Shown: piece after piece, positions 40,121 through 50,765 of the stretch
Numbering within the stretch: position 1 is the stretch's first letter
Layout: every line of letters begins with the position of its first letter
Assembly (NCBI RefSeq): GCF_001590605.1
Contig: NZ_CP014504.1
Span: forward strand, 1-64,000
Direction of reading: 5' to 3'
Length of the DNA stretch: 64,000 nucleotides
From: Pedobacter cryoconitis
GTDB taxonomy: Bacteria > Bacteroidota > Bacteroidia > Sphingobacteriales > Sphingobacteriaceae
Position numbers and translations under genes: made by a program
The notes under the pieces: generated by a model
The model's database searches: none
Seen by the model: only the letters and a program-made list of their open reading frames with translations
What the model was told of the DNA's origin: nothing

Positions 40121-41476
40121 ATGGAACTGGATTTAATCAAACGCGTTTATTTTATTGGTGCCGGTGGTATCGGAATGAGTGCGCTTGCGCGTTATTTCAA
40201 AAAACGCGGCTGCCTGGTAGGCGGATATGATAAAACCAGAACTGTTTTGACTAGTCATCTGGAGGAAGAAGGAATTCTGATTTCTTATGTAGATGAGCTG
40301 AGTTCATTGCCTGCAGGATTTGAAGTGACAGCGGCCGATACGCTGATTGTGTATACGCCAGCGATTCCGAAAAATTCGGTATTGCTGAATTATTTCAGGG
40401 ATCATGGTTTCAACTTACAGAAACGTTCTCAGGTATTAGGGATTATTAGTAAAGGACAGTTTTGCATTGCTGTTGCGGGTACGCATGGTAAGACAACCAC
40501 TTCTTCTATTGTAGCCCATATTCTGACGGATACTGGTTATGGATGTACTGCATTCTTAGGCGGAATCGCAACAAACTATCAAAGTAACTTCTTGCTGGGT
40601 GACAATAATGTCGTAGTGGTGGAGGCAGATGAGTATGACCGTTCTTTCTTAACCTTACATCCGGATATCGCTGTGATTACTTCGATGGATGCAGATCACC
40701 TGGATATTTATGGAGATGCTGCACAATTACACGAGTCATTTCAGCTGTTTGCTAAACAGTTAAAACCAGGTGGCACTTTGTTCTTTAAAGATGGATTGCC
40801 GATTGCTGAAGGAATAACTTATGGTAGTGATACAACTGCTACTGTTCAAGCCTTAAACATCAGGGTAGAACAGGGGAGTTTTGTTTTTGATTACCAGGAC
40901 GAAAAAGTAAGTATTACGGATATACCGTTGATGCTTCCTGGAAAACATAATGTAGAAAATGCTACAGTTGCGATAGCAGTGGCAATCAGATTAGGAATTG
41001 ATCCGGTTAAAGTGAAAGCTGCAGTTGCGAATTTTAAAGGGGTAAAAAGACGTTTTGAATATGTAGTCCGTGAGGATAAACATATTTATATTGATGATTA
41101 TGCACATCATCCGGAAGAATTACGTGCTTGTTTTCATGCGGTGCGACAATTATATCCGGATAAGAAGATGACTGTTGTATTTCAACCGCATCTTTTTAGC
41201 CGTACACGTGATTTTGCAAATGAGTTTGCAGAAGTTTTAAGTACGGTGGATTCGTTATTACTGCTGGATATTTATCCTGCAAGAGAGTTACCAATGGAAG
41301 GGATTAATTCAGAATTTTTACGCGCAAAACTAACGCTTGAAAACAGTGGGGTTTATTCGAATGAAGAAGTACTGAAATATGTAAAGGAAAACCAACCTGA
41401 GTTATTGGTTACTGTGGGAGCAGGGGATATTGATACTTTGATTCAACCGTTAAAAAATATTTTGACCAATGTTTAA
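40121..41476 (+). CDS. murC: UDP-MurNAc-alanine ligase MurC
   Basis: MurC joins L-alanine to UDP-MurNAc with ATP. The 451-residue protein has the UDP-site GAGGIGMSALARYF at about 13-26. The ATP-binding GTHGKTTT loop starts at Gly120, and VVEADEYDRSFL is near 165. The late IDDYAHHPEELRA is near 325. Its stop overlaps the ftsQ start by 8 nt. Confidence 0.96.
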   Translation: MELDLIKRVYFIGAGGIGMSALARYFKKRGCLVGGYDKTRTVLTSHLEEEGILISYVDELSSLPAGFEVTAADTLIVYTPAIPKNSVLLNYFRDHGFNLQKRSQVLGIISKGQFCIAVAGTHGKTTTSSIVAHILTDTGYGCTAFLGGIATNYQSNFLLGDNNVVVVEADEYDRSFLTLHPDIAVITSMDADHLDIYGDAAQLHESFQLFAKQLKPGGTLFFKDGLPIAEGITYGSDTTATVQALNIRVEQGSFVFDYQDEKVSITDIPLMLPGKHNVENATVAIAVAIRLGIDPVKVKAAVANFKGVKRRFEYVVREDKHIYIDDYAHHPEELRACFHAVRQLYPDKKMTVVFQPHLFSRTRDFANEFAEVLSTVDSLLLLDIYPARELPMEGINSEFLRAKLTLENSGVYSNEEVLKYVKENQPELLVTVGAGDIDTLIQPLKNILTNV

Positions 41477-42725
41477 AAGAATTGACTGGAAATTTGTTTT
41501 TAAATGTTTTGCCTGGATTTTTTGTCTTGGCGGAATAGTTACCCTAATGAGCTTTGTATCGGTAAAAAAACATACAGTTAATGTAACTAATATAAAAATT
41601 CTTATTCCAGGAGCAGATAATTTTATCGAAAGAGAAGAAATTGATGCGATATTGAAACAGAGCCAGGGCCAGTTAATCGGACGTAAACTGGAAGAGATTA
41701 ACCTGCACGCAATTGAAGAAAAAATAAAGTCAAATCCTTATATAGCATTGTCTACAGTTTATGCAGATATGGACGGCGTAATTCATATTGAAATTAGTCA
41801 GAGACAACCTTTATTGAGAATTATAAGTTCAAGCGGACAGGATTTTTATATTGATAAAAATGGACTTAAAATGCCTGTGTCTCCGAACTTTACGGCAAAT
41901 GTAGTGGTGGCAAATGGTAAGATTTTAGAGCATTTTAGTGGCAGGGTAGATACCTTGATTACCAAAATGGCTTCAGATTTGTATAAAACGGCATTATTTT
42001 TGAAAAAAGATACTTTGTGGGACTCACAAATTGAACAAATATTTGTTAATGATAAAGATGATATTGAATTGATACCAAGAGTGGGTAACCAGCGTATCAT
42101 TTTAGGGAATGCGGATTCTCTTCAAACGAAAATGACCAATCTGATGACCTTTTACAAAGAGGCGATGCCAAAAGTAGGTTGGGACACTTATAAAACCATA
42201 AACATAAAATACACCAATCAGATTGTTTGTGAAAAGAACAACATGGATTCCGTATTGGGGTCTGTTGGCAAAGTAAGGCTTGCAAAACCAACAATTGCCT
42301 CTGCAAGGAAAGTAATGGATTCGCTGGTGAGGGCTGAAGTTGCTGCAGAGCTTAGGAATAATCCCCAGGGACTTCCAGAGGGCGAGGCTGCAGAAAAGGT
42401 AAATACTCCAGTTGTAGTTAAAGCTGCACCTAAACCAGGGATGGTGATCCATAAGCCGGTAAAAGTTGTACCTCATCAGGCAAAGGTTACCGTAGTGAAG
42501 CCGGAACATAAAGCAGCTAAAACTACTGTAAACAAACCAGTGGTGAAAGCGGAAAAGAAATGGGTGAAGACGGAGCAGAAGCCGGTGAAAACCAAGCAGA
42601 AGCCTGTAAAAACCGAAAATAAACCAGTAAAAGCTGTCGTCAAGCCTGCTGCAGTTAAACCAGCAAAAGCTAAAGTCACAGCAAAACCAGTGAAAGAAAC
42701 AAAACACACCAGTGATAATAATTAG
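41469..42725 (+). CDS. ftsQ: FtsQ-like division protein with long Lys/Pro-rich tail
   Basis: FtsQ links early and late division proteins. The 418-residue protein has a short cytoplasmic N-terminus, a membrane helix at about 11-31 (CFAWIFCLGGIVTLMSF) and a POTRA-like periplasmic domain (about 38-110). The FtsQ/DivIB beta domain then reaches about residue 260. An unusual C-terminal extension of roughly 110 residues follows, rich in Lys, Pro, Val and Ala, with repeated KPVK motifs. The family assignment rests on position between murC and ftsA and on this layout. Confidence 0.85.
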   Translation: MFKRIDWKFVFKCFAWIFCLGGIVTLMSFVSVKKHTVNVTNIKILIPGADNFIEREEIDAILKQSQGQLIGRKLEEINLHAIEEKIKSNPYIALSTVYADMDGVIHIEISQRQPLLRIISSSGQDFYIDKNGLKMPVSPNFTANVVVANGKILEHFSGRVDTLITKMASDLYKTALFLKKDTLWDSQIEQIFVNDKDDIELIPRVGNQRIILGNADSLQTKMTNLMTFYKEAMPKVGWDTYKTINIKYTNQIVCEKNNMDSVLGSVGKVRLAKPTIASARKVMDSLVRAEVAAELRNNPQGLPEGEAAEKVNTPVVVKAAPKPGMVIHKPVKVVPHQAKVTVVKPEHKAAKTTVNKPVVKAEKKWVKTEQKPVKTKQKPVKTENKPVKAVVKPAAVKPAKAKVTAKPVKETKHTSDNN

Positions 42726-42752
42726 TATATAATTCGACAAATAAATATAGTT

Positions 42753-44114
42753 ATGGGCAAAGAAAAAACCACCGTTCAGTCTCCTATTGTTGTGGGATTG
42801 GACATCGGTACCACAAAAATCTGTGTGATAGTTGGTCGCAGAACACAGCATGGCAAGATTGAGGTTTTGGGTATTGGGAAAGCAGAGTCTGCGGGCGTAA
42901 CCCGTGGTGTGGTTTCCAACATACAGAAAACTGTACAGGGTATTTCACAGGCCGTTGAATTGGCGAGCGGTCAGTCCAATGTAGAAGTACGTGTGGTAAA
43001 TGTTGGTATTGCTGGTCAGCATATCAAGAGTTTACAACACCGTGGGATCCTGACAAGAAGAGAACTGAACAATGAGATCAGTAAAAAAGATCTGGATAAG
43101 TTAATTGATGATATGTTCAAACTGGTTATGCCCCCGGGAGAAGAGATTATCCATGTACTGCCTCAGGAATTTACTGTCGATAATGAACCAGGAGTTAAAG
43201 ACCCGATCGGTATGGCAGGCGTTCGTTTAGAAGCGAATTTCCATATCATTTCTGGTCAGGTAACTGCGGTGAAAAATATTATGAGATGTGTAACCAATGC
43301 TGGTTTACAAACTCAGGAACTGATTTTAGAGCCGCTTGCGTCTTCTGAATCTGTTTTAAGTGATGAAGAAAAAGAAGCTGGAATTGCTTTAGTGGATATA
43401 GGTGGTGGTACGACTGATATCGCTATTTTCCACGAGGGTATTATCCGCCATACAGCGGTTATCCCTTTCGGCGGAAATAGTGTAACTGAAGATATTCGTG
43501 AAGGCTGTTCAGTGATGAGAAATCAGGCTGAATTGTTAAAAACACGTTTCGGTTCTGCTTTAGCTGAAGAAAATAAAGAAAATGAAATTATTTGTGTACC
43601 AGGTCTGCGTGGCAGAGAACCTAAAGAAATTTCAGTAAAAAACCTCGCTTATGTGATCCAGGCCCGTATGGAAGAAATCATTGAGCATGTTTATTATGAG
43701 ATTAAATCTTCTGGTTATGAGAAAAAACTAATCGGTGGTGTAGTAATTACTGGTGGTGGAGCGTTATTAAAGCATCTCTCTCAATTGGTTGAATATGTTA
43801 CAGGACTGGATTGTCGTGTAGGTTATCCGAATGAACATTTGTCGAAATATGAGGATATGCCAAAAACTATTTATGATGACCTGAAAAGCCCGATGTACGC
43901 GACCAGTGTTGGGTTGCTGATTAAAGGTATTCAAAAAGCTGAAGAGTTGATTGAAGAGTTAAAGCAGCCTGGTGTTTATGTCGAGAGACCAGCAGTTGTA
44001 AAAGATAAAGTGAAGCGCCCGGGAGGTGGATTATTTGATAAATTATTGGCAAAAACCAAAGATTTTATCAAAGACGACATGAACGTAAGCGATGAGGATT
44101 ATATAAAACCGTAA
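42753..44114 (+). CDS. ftsA: Cell division protein FtsA
   Basis: FtsA is the actin-like protein that tethers FtsZ to the membrane. The 453-residue protein shows phosphate-1 VVGLDIGTTKICVIVG (about 13-28). The second phosphate loop is ALVDIGGGTTDIAIF (about 213-227), and the adenosine region GGVVITGGGALLKHL lies near 331. The C-terminus ends in an amphipathic-type helix (LFDKLLAKTKDFIKDDM) typical of the membrane-targeting sequence. It is separated from ftsZ by 129 nt that hold several DnaA-box-like sites. Confidence 0.95.
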   Translation: MGKEKTTVQSPIVVGLDIGTTKICVIVGRRTQHGKIEVLGIGKAESAGVTRGVVSNIQKTVQGISQAVELASGQSNVEVRVVNVGIAGQHIKSLQHRGILTRRELNNEISKKDLDKLIDDMFKLVMPPGEEIIHVLPQEFTVDNEPGVKDPIGMAGVRLEANFHIISGQVTAVKNIMRCVTNAGLQTQELILEPLASSESVLSDEEKEAGIALVDIGGGTTDIAIFHEGIIRHTAVIPFGGNSVTEDIREGCSVMRNQAELLKTRFGSALAEENKENEIICVPGLRGREPKEISVKNLAYVIQARMEEIIEHVYYEIKSSGYEKKLIGGVVITGGGALLKHLSQLVEYVTGLDCRVGYPNEHLSKYEDMPKTIYDDLKSPMYATSVGLLIKGIQKAEELIEELKQPGVYVERPAVVKDKVKRPGGGLFDKLLAKTKDFIKDDMNVSDEDYIKP

Positions 44115-44117
44115 TAT

Positions 44118-44185
44118 TTATCCACAATGGACGATTTTTCCACATTTTTAACACTTGTGGAAAACGTGTGTTGAAAAAGTGTTAA
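44118..44185. promoter_or_regulatory. Cluster of DnaA-box-like 9-mers between ftsA and ftsZ
   Basis: TTATCCACA, an exact E. coli consensus box, is at 44118-44126. TTTTCCACA is at 44136-44144. On the minus strand TTTTCCACA is at 44156-44164 and TTTTCAACA at 44169-44177. The middle two form an inverted pair, and a second inverted repeat, TTAACACTT/AAGTGTTAA, spans 44148-44185. All four lie within 60 bp in a non-coding gap directly upstream of ftsZ. Binding is inferred from sequence only. Confidence 0.62.
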
Positions 44186-44243
44186 TATTACAATGAGAGA
44201 TGAACAGGTAAAACCAATTTTTAAGTAACTGATTCATAAATAT

Positions 44244-45875
44244 ATGTATTTTGAAATGTTAAAAGATAAGTCATCAATCATCAAGGTAATTGGTGTTGGT
44301 GGCGGTGGTGGTAATGCGGTTAACCATATGTACCGTCAAGGAATTGCAGGTGTAGACTTTATAATCTGTAACACTGATGCCCAGGCATTGGAGTTCAGCC
44401 CTATACCGAATAAAGTACAGTTGGGTGCAAGTTTAACCGAGGGAATGGGTGCAGGCTCAATTCCGGAAGTGGGGAAAAATTCGGCTATTGAAAATATAGA
44501 CGATATCAAAAGCATGTTAGGCAGTACTACAAAAATGCTGTTTATTACTGCGGGTATGGGTGGTGGAACAGGTACGGGTGCTAGTCCCATCATTGCGCAG
44601 GCAGCGAAGGAACTTGACATTTTAACTGTTGCTATTATTACAACCCCTTTCTCTTTCGAAGGTAAAAGACGTAAGATGCAGGCCGAAGATGGTCTGGATG
44701 AACTGAAGAAATATGTGGATTCTTATCTGGTTATTTCCAATGATCGTTTACGTGAAATATTTGGTAACCTGACTTTAGGTTCCGCTTTCGCCCAGGCAGA
44801 TGATATTTTGACTACTGCGGCAAAAGGTATTGCCGAAATCATAACGGTTCCGGGTTATATCAACGTGGATTTTAAGGATGTACGTACAGTAATGAAGGAC
44901 AGCGGTGTCTCTATCATGGGCAGTTTTGCCTGTGAGGGTGAAAATCGCGCATTGAGTGCTGTTGAAGGTGCATTAGCTTCTCCACTGTTGAAAGACAATG
45001 AGATTGAAGGTGCGAGATACATCCTGTTAAACATCAGTTCTGGTTTGAAGGAAGTTACGATGGATGAAGTGGCTATTATCACGGATTATATCCAGGATAA
45101 AGCTGGTTTAACTGCCGATCTGATCTGGGGTAACTGTATTGATGAAAACCTGGGTGAAAAACTTTCTGTAACTATTATTGCGACAGGCTTCCAGACTACA
45201 GAGCAACGTGCACACGATAAAAAGAACGTTAAGAAAATTTCTTTGCTGACTCCTGAAGAAGCCCCGCTGGTAAAACCATTAGAACCTGTTAACTCTTTTA
45301 TTGAACCAAAAGCAGGTGCTTATACGAATGAGCCAGTGATGAAACTGAAAGATGATCTGAAACAATCTGATCTTTTCGGTGATATGTACAGCGGAAATAG
45401 AAACAGAAGAGATGATGCTGATAGCGGTATCATCAGACATACTTTAGTAGAAGAAGAATCTACTCCTGCTGAAAATAAACAAGAAGCAGGGACTGATTTT
45501 GAACTGAAAACGTCGGAGACTGATTTTGTTTTTGAAACACCTAAATCAAATTATAACGAACCGGTTGCTGCTCAGCAGGAAGAGGTTGTTGTACCTGGTC
45601 TGGATGATGATAAAAGTGATGAGTCTATTGAAGATCAGCTGAAAAAATCTAAAGAAAGAATTATGAGGCTGAAAGATCTGAGCATGAAATTGCGTACAAC
45701 CAATGGATTGCAGGAGCTTGAAAACGAGCCTGCTTATAAACGTAAACAAACACAATTACAACAGGTACAGCATTCTTCGGAATCGCAGGTATCAAGGTTT
45801 ACATTAAGCAATGATGAAGAAGGCAGTACTGAGATCAGACCTAACAATTCATTTCTTCATGATAACGTTGATTAA
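44244..45875 (+). CDS. ftsZ: Cell division protein FtsZ
   Basis: FtsZ is the tubulin-like GTPase that forms the division ring. The 543-residue protein opens MYFEMLKDKSSIIKVIGVGG, and the GTP-binding tubulin signature GMGGGTGTG is at 104-112. The T7-loop region is intact. The linker from about 330 to 530 is long and acidic. The conserved C-terminal peptide reads NSFLHDNVD at the very end, the form typical of Bacteroidota for binding FtsA. A hairpin terminator follows. Confidence 0.97.
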   Translation: MYFEMLKDKSSIIKVIGVGGGGGNAVNHMYRQGIAGVDFIICNTDAQALEFSPIPNKVQLGASLTEGMGAGSIPEVGKNSAIENIDDIKSMLGSTTKMLFITAGMGGGTGTGASPIIAQAAKELDILTVAIITTPFSFEGKRRKMQAEDGLDELKKYVDSYLVISNDRLREIFGNLTLGSAFAQADDILTTAAKGIAEIITVPGYINVDFKDVRTVMKDSGVSIMGSFACEGENRALSAVEGALASPLLKDNEIEGARYILLNISSGLKEVTMDEVAIITDYIQDKAGLTADLIWGNCIDENLGEKLSVTIIATGFQTTEQRAHDKKNVKKISLLTPEEAPLVKPLEPVNSFIEPKAGAYTNEPVMKLKDDLKQSDLFGDMYSGNRNRRDDADSGIIRHTLVEEESTPAENKQEAGTDFELKTSETDFVFETPKSNYNEPVAAQQEEVVVPGLDDDKSDESIEDQLKKSKERIMRLKDLSMKLRTTNGLQELENEPAYKRKQTQLQQVQHSSESQVSRFTLSNDEEGSTEIRPNNSFLHDNVD

Positions 45876-45899
45876 TCAACTGGTATAGAAAAAGAAATT

Positions 45900-45934
45900 A
45901 AAAGCCTTAGCAATTAAATTGTTAAGGCTTTTTT
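45900..45934 (+). terminator. ftsZ / dcw cluster terminator
   Basis: AAAGCCTTAGCAATT pairs with the complementary AATTGTTAAGGCTTT (one G-U) and is followed by TTTT. It ends the dcw cluster. Confidence 0.85.
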
Positions 45935-45984
45935 GGCATAATAATGGATTGCTGGACAGCGGGATTACTGGTTTTTTGGCAATC

Positions 45985-46015
45985 TTGTATTTCAGCCCCA
46001 GAAAGCTTAAATTTG
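45985..46015 (+). promoter_or_regulatory. Promoter for the serine-palmitoyltransferase-type gene
   Basis: A TTG at 45985-45987 and a -7 element TAAATTTG at 46008-46015 are 20 nt apart, matching the Bacteroidota layout. The predicted start of transcription is about 46022, giving a leader of about 28 nt before the TTG codon at 46050. Confidence 0.65.
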
Positions 46016-46049
46016 CATAAAATAATAAGACAACTTAAAGACAGATACA

Positions 46050-47291
46050 TTGGATATTTTTGAAAAGATAGCAAAGCATATGGGCCCGCTCGGGCAACAC
46101 CAAAAATGGTCACATGGATATTTTTCCTTTCCGAAGTTAGAAGGAGCCATTGCGCCGCATATGAATTTTCGGGGTAAAGAACATTTGGTTTGGAGTTTAA
46201 ATAATTATCTGGGATTAGCGAATCACCCGGAAGTAAGAGAAGCGGATTCAAAAGGTGCAGCAGATTTTGGTATGGCTTACCCGATGGGGGCCAGAATGAT
46301 GTCTGGAAACTCTAAATATCATGAGCAATTGGAGCAGGAGCTTGCAGAATTTGTAGGTAAACCAGATGCATTCCTGCTAAACTATGGTTATCAGGGCATG
46401 TTATCTATCATTGATTGCCTGGTAGATAGAAATGATGTAATTGTTTACGATGGAGAATGCCATGCTTGTATTATCGATGGTTTGCGTCTTCATTTAGGTA
46501 AACGTTTTGTTTATAAACATAATGATATTGAGAGTGCCCGCAAACAACTGGAGCGTGCTACTAAATTGGTAGAAAGTTCTGGTGGTGGTATTCTTGTAAT
46601 TACTGAGGGTGTTTTTGGTATGTCCGGTGCACAGGGTAAACTGAAGGAAATTATTGAATTGAAAAAAGACTTCAATTTCCGGCTGTTAATTGATGATGCA
46701 CATGGATTTGGTACTATGGGTAAAACCGGTGCCGGAACACATGAAGAGCAGGATTGTATTGAAGGTGTGGATATCTATTTCGGAACATTTGCAAAATCAA
46801 TGGCTGGAATCGGTGCTTTTGTTGCCTCTTCAGAAGAAATAACTAATTTCTTCCGTTATAACATGCGTTCTCAGACTTTTGCAAAAGCATTGCCAATGCC
46901 AATGGTAATTGGGCTATTAAAGCGCTTAGAGCTGCTTAAAAACAATCCTGAGCTGAGAGAAAAACTTTGGAATATTGCAACGACGCTGCAAAAAGGATTA
47001 AGGGCACGTGGTTTTGATTTAGGGATTACCAATACCATGGTTACCCCAGTATTCTTAAAAGGGGAATTATTACAAGCTACAGCATTGACGATGGATCTTC
47101 GGGAGAACTATAGTATCTTTTGTTCGATTGTAGTCTATCCGGTTATTCCTAAGGGCTTAATTGAACTTAGGCTGATACCAACTGCAATGCATACTTTAGA
47201 AGACGTTGAGCGCACGCTGGAAGCTTTTAGTGAAGTTGCTGACAAGCTGAAAAGCGGCTATTACAATGACAATAAATTCAGCCCTGAATAG
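46050..47291 (+). CDS. Serine palmitoyltransferase-type PLP enzyme (alpha-oxoamine synthase)
   Basis: Enzymes of this family condense an amino acid with an acyl-CoA. In Bacteroidota this type commonly makes the sphingolipid base from serine and palmitoyl-CoA; glycine-using relatives (KBL, BioF) cannot be excluded. The 413-residue protein has the PLP lysine at Lys249 (FGTFAKSMAG) and the PLP-binding IDDAHGFGTMG at about 214-224. It uses TTG as start: no ATG precedes the conserved MDIFEKI, and the next ATG is at residue 11. It is between the dcw terminator and a terminator at 47307. Confidence 0.85.
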   Translation: MDIFEKIAKHMGPLGQHQKWSHGYFSFPKLEGAIAPHMNFRGKEHLVWSLNNYLGLANHPEVREADSKGAADFGMAYPMGARMMSGNSKYHEQLEQELAEFVGKPDAFLLNYGYQGMLSIIDCLVDRNDVIVYDGECHACIIDGLRLHLGKRFVYKHNDIESARKQLERATKLVESSGGGILVITEGVFGMSGAQGKLKEIIELKKDFNFRLLIDDAHGFGTMGKTGAGTHEEQDCIEGVDIYFGTFAKSMAGIGAFVASSEEITNFFRYNMRSQTFAKALPMPMVIGLLKRLELLKNNPELREKLWNIATTLQKGLRARGFDLGITNTMVTPVFLKGELLQATALTMDLRENYSIFCSIVVYPVIPKGLIELRLIPTAMHTLEDVERTLEAFSEVADKLKSGYYNDNKFSPE

Positions 47292-47306
47292 CTCATTTCT
47301 ATAAAT

Positions 47307-47345
47307 AAAAAAAGGCCCTTCACACAACTGTAAAGGGCCTTTTTT
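47307..47345. terminator. Bidirectional hairpin terminator
   Basis: AAAAAAAGGCCCTT (47307-47320) pairs with AAGGGCCTTTTTT (47333-47345) around a 12-nt loop. It ends the PLP-enzyme gene. Confidence 0.9.
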
Positions 47346-47406
47346 GTTTTGCTTATTTTGTATCTTATTGTTTTTCAGCGATATATCTTCTATTTTTTGA
47401 TGAATT

Positions 47407-47444
47407 TGTGAATAACCCTGCTTTTTGTGGATAAAAACAGGGTT
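47407..47444. promoter_or_regulatory. Two DnaA-box-like sites inside a palindrome
   Basis: On the minus strand TTATTCACA is at 47407-47415 and the exact consensus TTATCCACA at 47426-47434. The second box lies in the loop of an inverted repeat with arms AACCCTG (47414-47420) and CAGGGTT (47438-47444). The 47346-47552 gap otherwise holds no recognised feature. Confidence 0.5.
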
Positions 47445-47552
47445 TTATAGGTTCTAAATATGCTATTAATCTTTCATTTATTAGAATAAAGCGCTTACAT
47501 TAGTAATTGAGTATTAATCAACCCTAAAAAATAAACCAAAAGGTAATTAGAA

Positions 47553-47732
47553 ATGAAAAAATTTGATGAGTTAAAGAAGCTTGTTACCACATTAGAAGCT
47601 GATGCAGACAAGTTTTACAACAAAGCCAACAGTGCTGCCGGAACGCGTGTACGTAAAGGGATGCAGGATCTTAAAAACATAGCTCAGGCTATCCGTTTAG
47701 AGATTCAGGAGACCAAAAACAAAGAGGCTTAA
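47553..47732 (+). CDS. Small histone H1-like protein (Hc1-type)
   Basis: A 59-residue, lysine-rich helical protein opening MKKFDELKKLVTTLEADADK and containing RVRKGMQDLKNIAQAIR. It matches the compact Hc1/histone-H1-like family frequent in Bacteroidota, thought to act on nucleoid DNA; the family call is from memory. It has its own ATG, no recognisable Shine-Dalgarno site, and a terminator 25 nt after its stop. It is short enough to be missed by ORF filters of 60 residues or more. Confidence 0.85.
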   Translation: MKKFDELKKLVTTLEADADKFYNKANSAAGTRVRKGMQDLKNIAQAIRLEIQETKNKEA

Positions 47733-47757
47733 ACCAATTTCTTGTTTTGAATTTTAT

Positions 47758-47788
47758 AGCGCCCCGGGTAGTACCGGAGCGCTTTTTT
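47758..47788. terminator. Terminator between the histone-like gene and dapA
   Basis: AGCGCCCCGG pairs with CCGGAGCGC (one mismatch) around a short loop and is followed by TTTTTT. It may also serve dapA from the other side. Confidence 0.85.
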
Positions 47789-47802
47789 GTTAAGTGCAGG
47801 TC

Positions 47803-48684
47803 TTATAGACTAATTTGTTTGATTTGAGTACTGATCAGCTGAGACAGGCGCCCGGATGGTGGGACTAATGGTAAGCGTACCTGATCACTACAAATGTTGA
47901 AGTATTTTAAAGCAGCTTTAATCCCTGCAGGGTTACCTTCTTCGAAAACTAACCGCGTGAACTCAATTACTTTCAGATGGAGTAGCTGAGCAGCTTTAAA
48001 ATCACCTTTCAGCGATAACCGGATCATTTCTGAGAATAAAAGTGGGAATGCATTTCCAATGACAGAAATTACGCCCACTGCTCCTAAGGAGATCATGGGT
48101 AAGGCCACAGGGTCATCACCTGAAATCAATAAGAAATCTGCTGGTTTATCTCTCATAATCTGATTGAACTGATCAAAACTTCCTGAAGCTTCTTTCGTTC
48201 CGATTATATTTTTGCAGTCTACTGCTAAACGGCAGGTTGTTTCTGCACTCACATTGCTTGCGGTACGGCCGGGTACATTATAAAGCAATACATCCAGGTC
48301 TGTAGACTCACTGATTGCTTTGTAGTGTTGATATATGCCTTCTTGTGTTGGTTTATTATAGTATGGGCTTGCCGAAAGTATTGCGTCGTAACCTGAGGCA
48401 TCAAATTCTTTGATTTCCTGAATAACTTCTGCTGTGTTGTTACCGCCGATACCGGCAATCAATGGTAATCTGCCGTTATTTATTTCTGCTGTAAATGCCC
48501 AGATCTTCTTCTTTTCGTCCTTATTGAGTGTTGCTGTTTCACCTGTAGTACCCAATGATACCAGGTATTCTACCTTCCCGTCAATCTGGTAGTTGATCAG
48601 TTTTTTCAAACCGTCGTAATCTACCGATCCGTCTGCGTTAAATGGTGTAACAAGAGCTACACCCGTTCCATGAAATTTGTTCAT
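47803..48684 (-). CDS. dapA: 4-hydroxy-tetrahydrodipicolinate synthase
   Basis: DapA condenses aspartate semialdehyde with pyruvate in lysine and meso-DAP synthesis. The 293-residue protein shows the substrate-binding GTTGET at 45-50 (Thr46-Thr47), the catalytic Tyr135 in LLYNVPGR with Arg140, and the Schiff-base Lys164 in GTKEASG. It follows ligA by 4 nt on the minus strand. DAP is the amino acid predicted for MurE in this genome. Confidence 0.95.
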   Translation of the reverse strand: MNKFHGTGVALVTPFNADGSVDYDGLKKLINYQIDGKVEYLVSLGTTGETATLNKDEKKKIWAFTAEINNGRLPLIAGIGGNNTAEVIQEIKEFDASGYDAILSASPYYNKPTQEGIYQHYKAISESTDLDVLLYNVPGRTASNVSAETTCRLAVDCKNIIGTKEASGSFDQFNQIMRDKPADFLLISGDDPVALPMISLGAVGVISVIGNAFPLLFSEMIRLSLKGDFKAAQLLHLKVIEFTRLVFEEGNPAGIKAALKYFNICSDQVRLPLVPPSGRLSQLISTQIKQISL

Positions 48685-48688
48685 TTTT

Positions 48689-50716
<2,028 letters not shown>

Positions 50717-50765
50717 TTACTAAATCGGCTGATTTGCTTGTTTATTTTGCTTGTTTTTTTTGTAA

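Noticed and set aside
42102..42851. 249-codon minus-strand ORF opposite ftsQ and ftsA
   Set aside because: Its biased composition (Phe, Cys, Trp, His) mirrors the Lys/Pro-rich FtsQ tail on the other strand; there is no motif.
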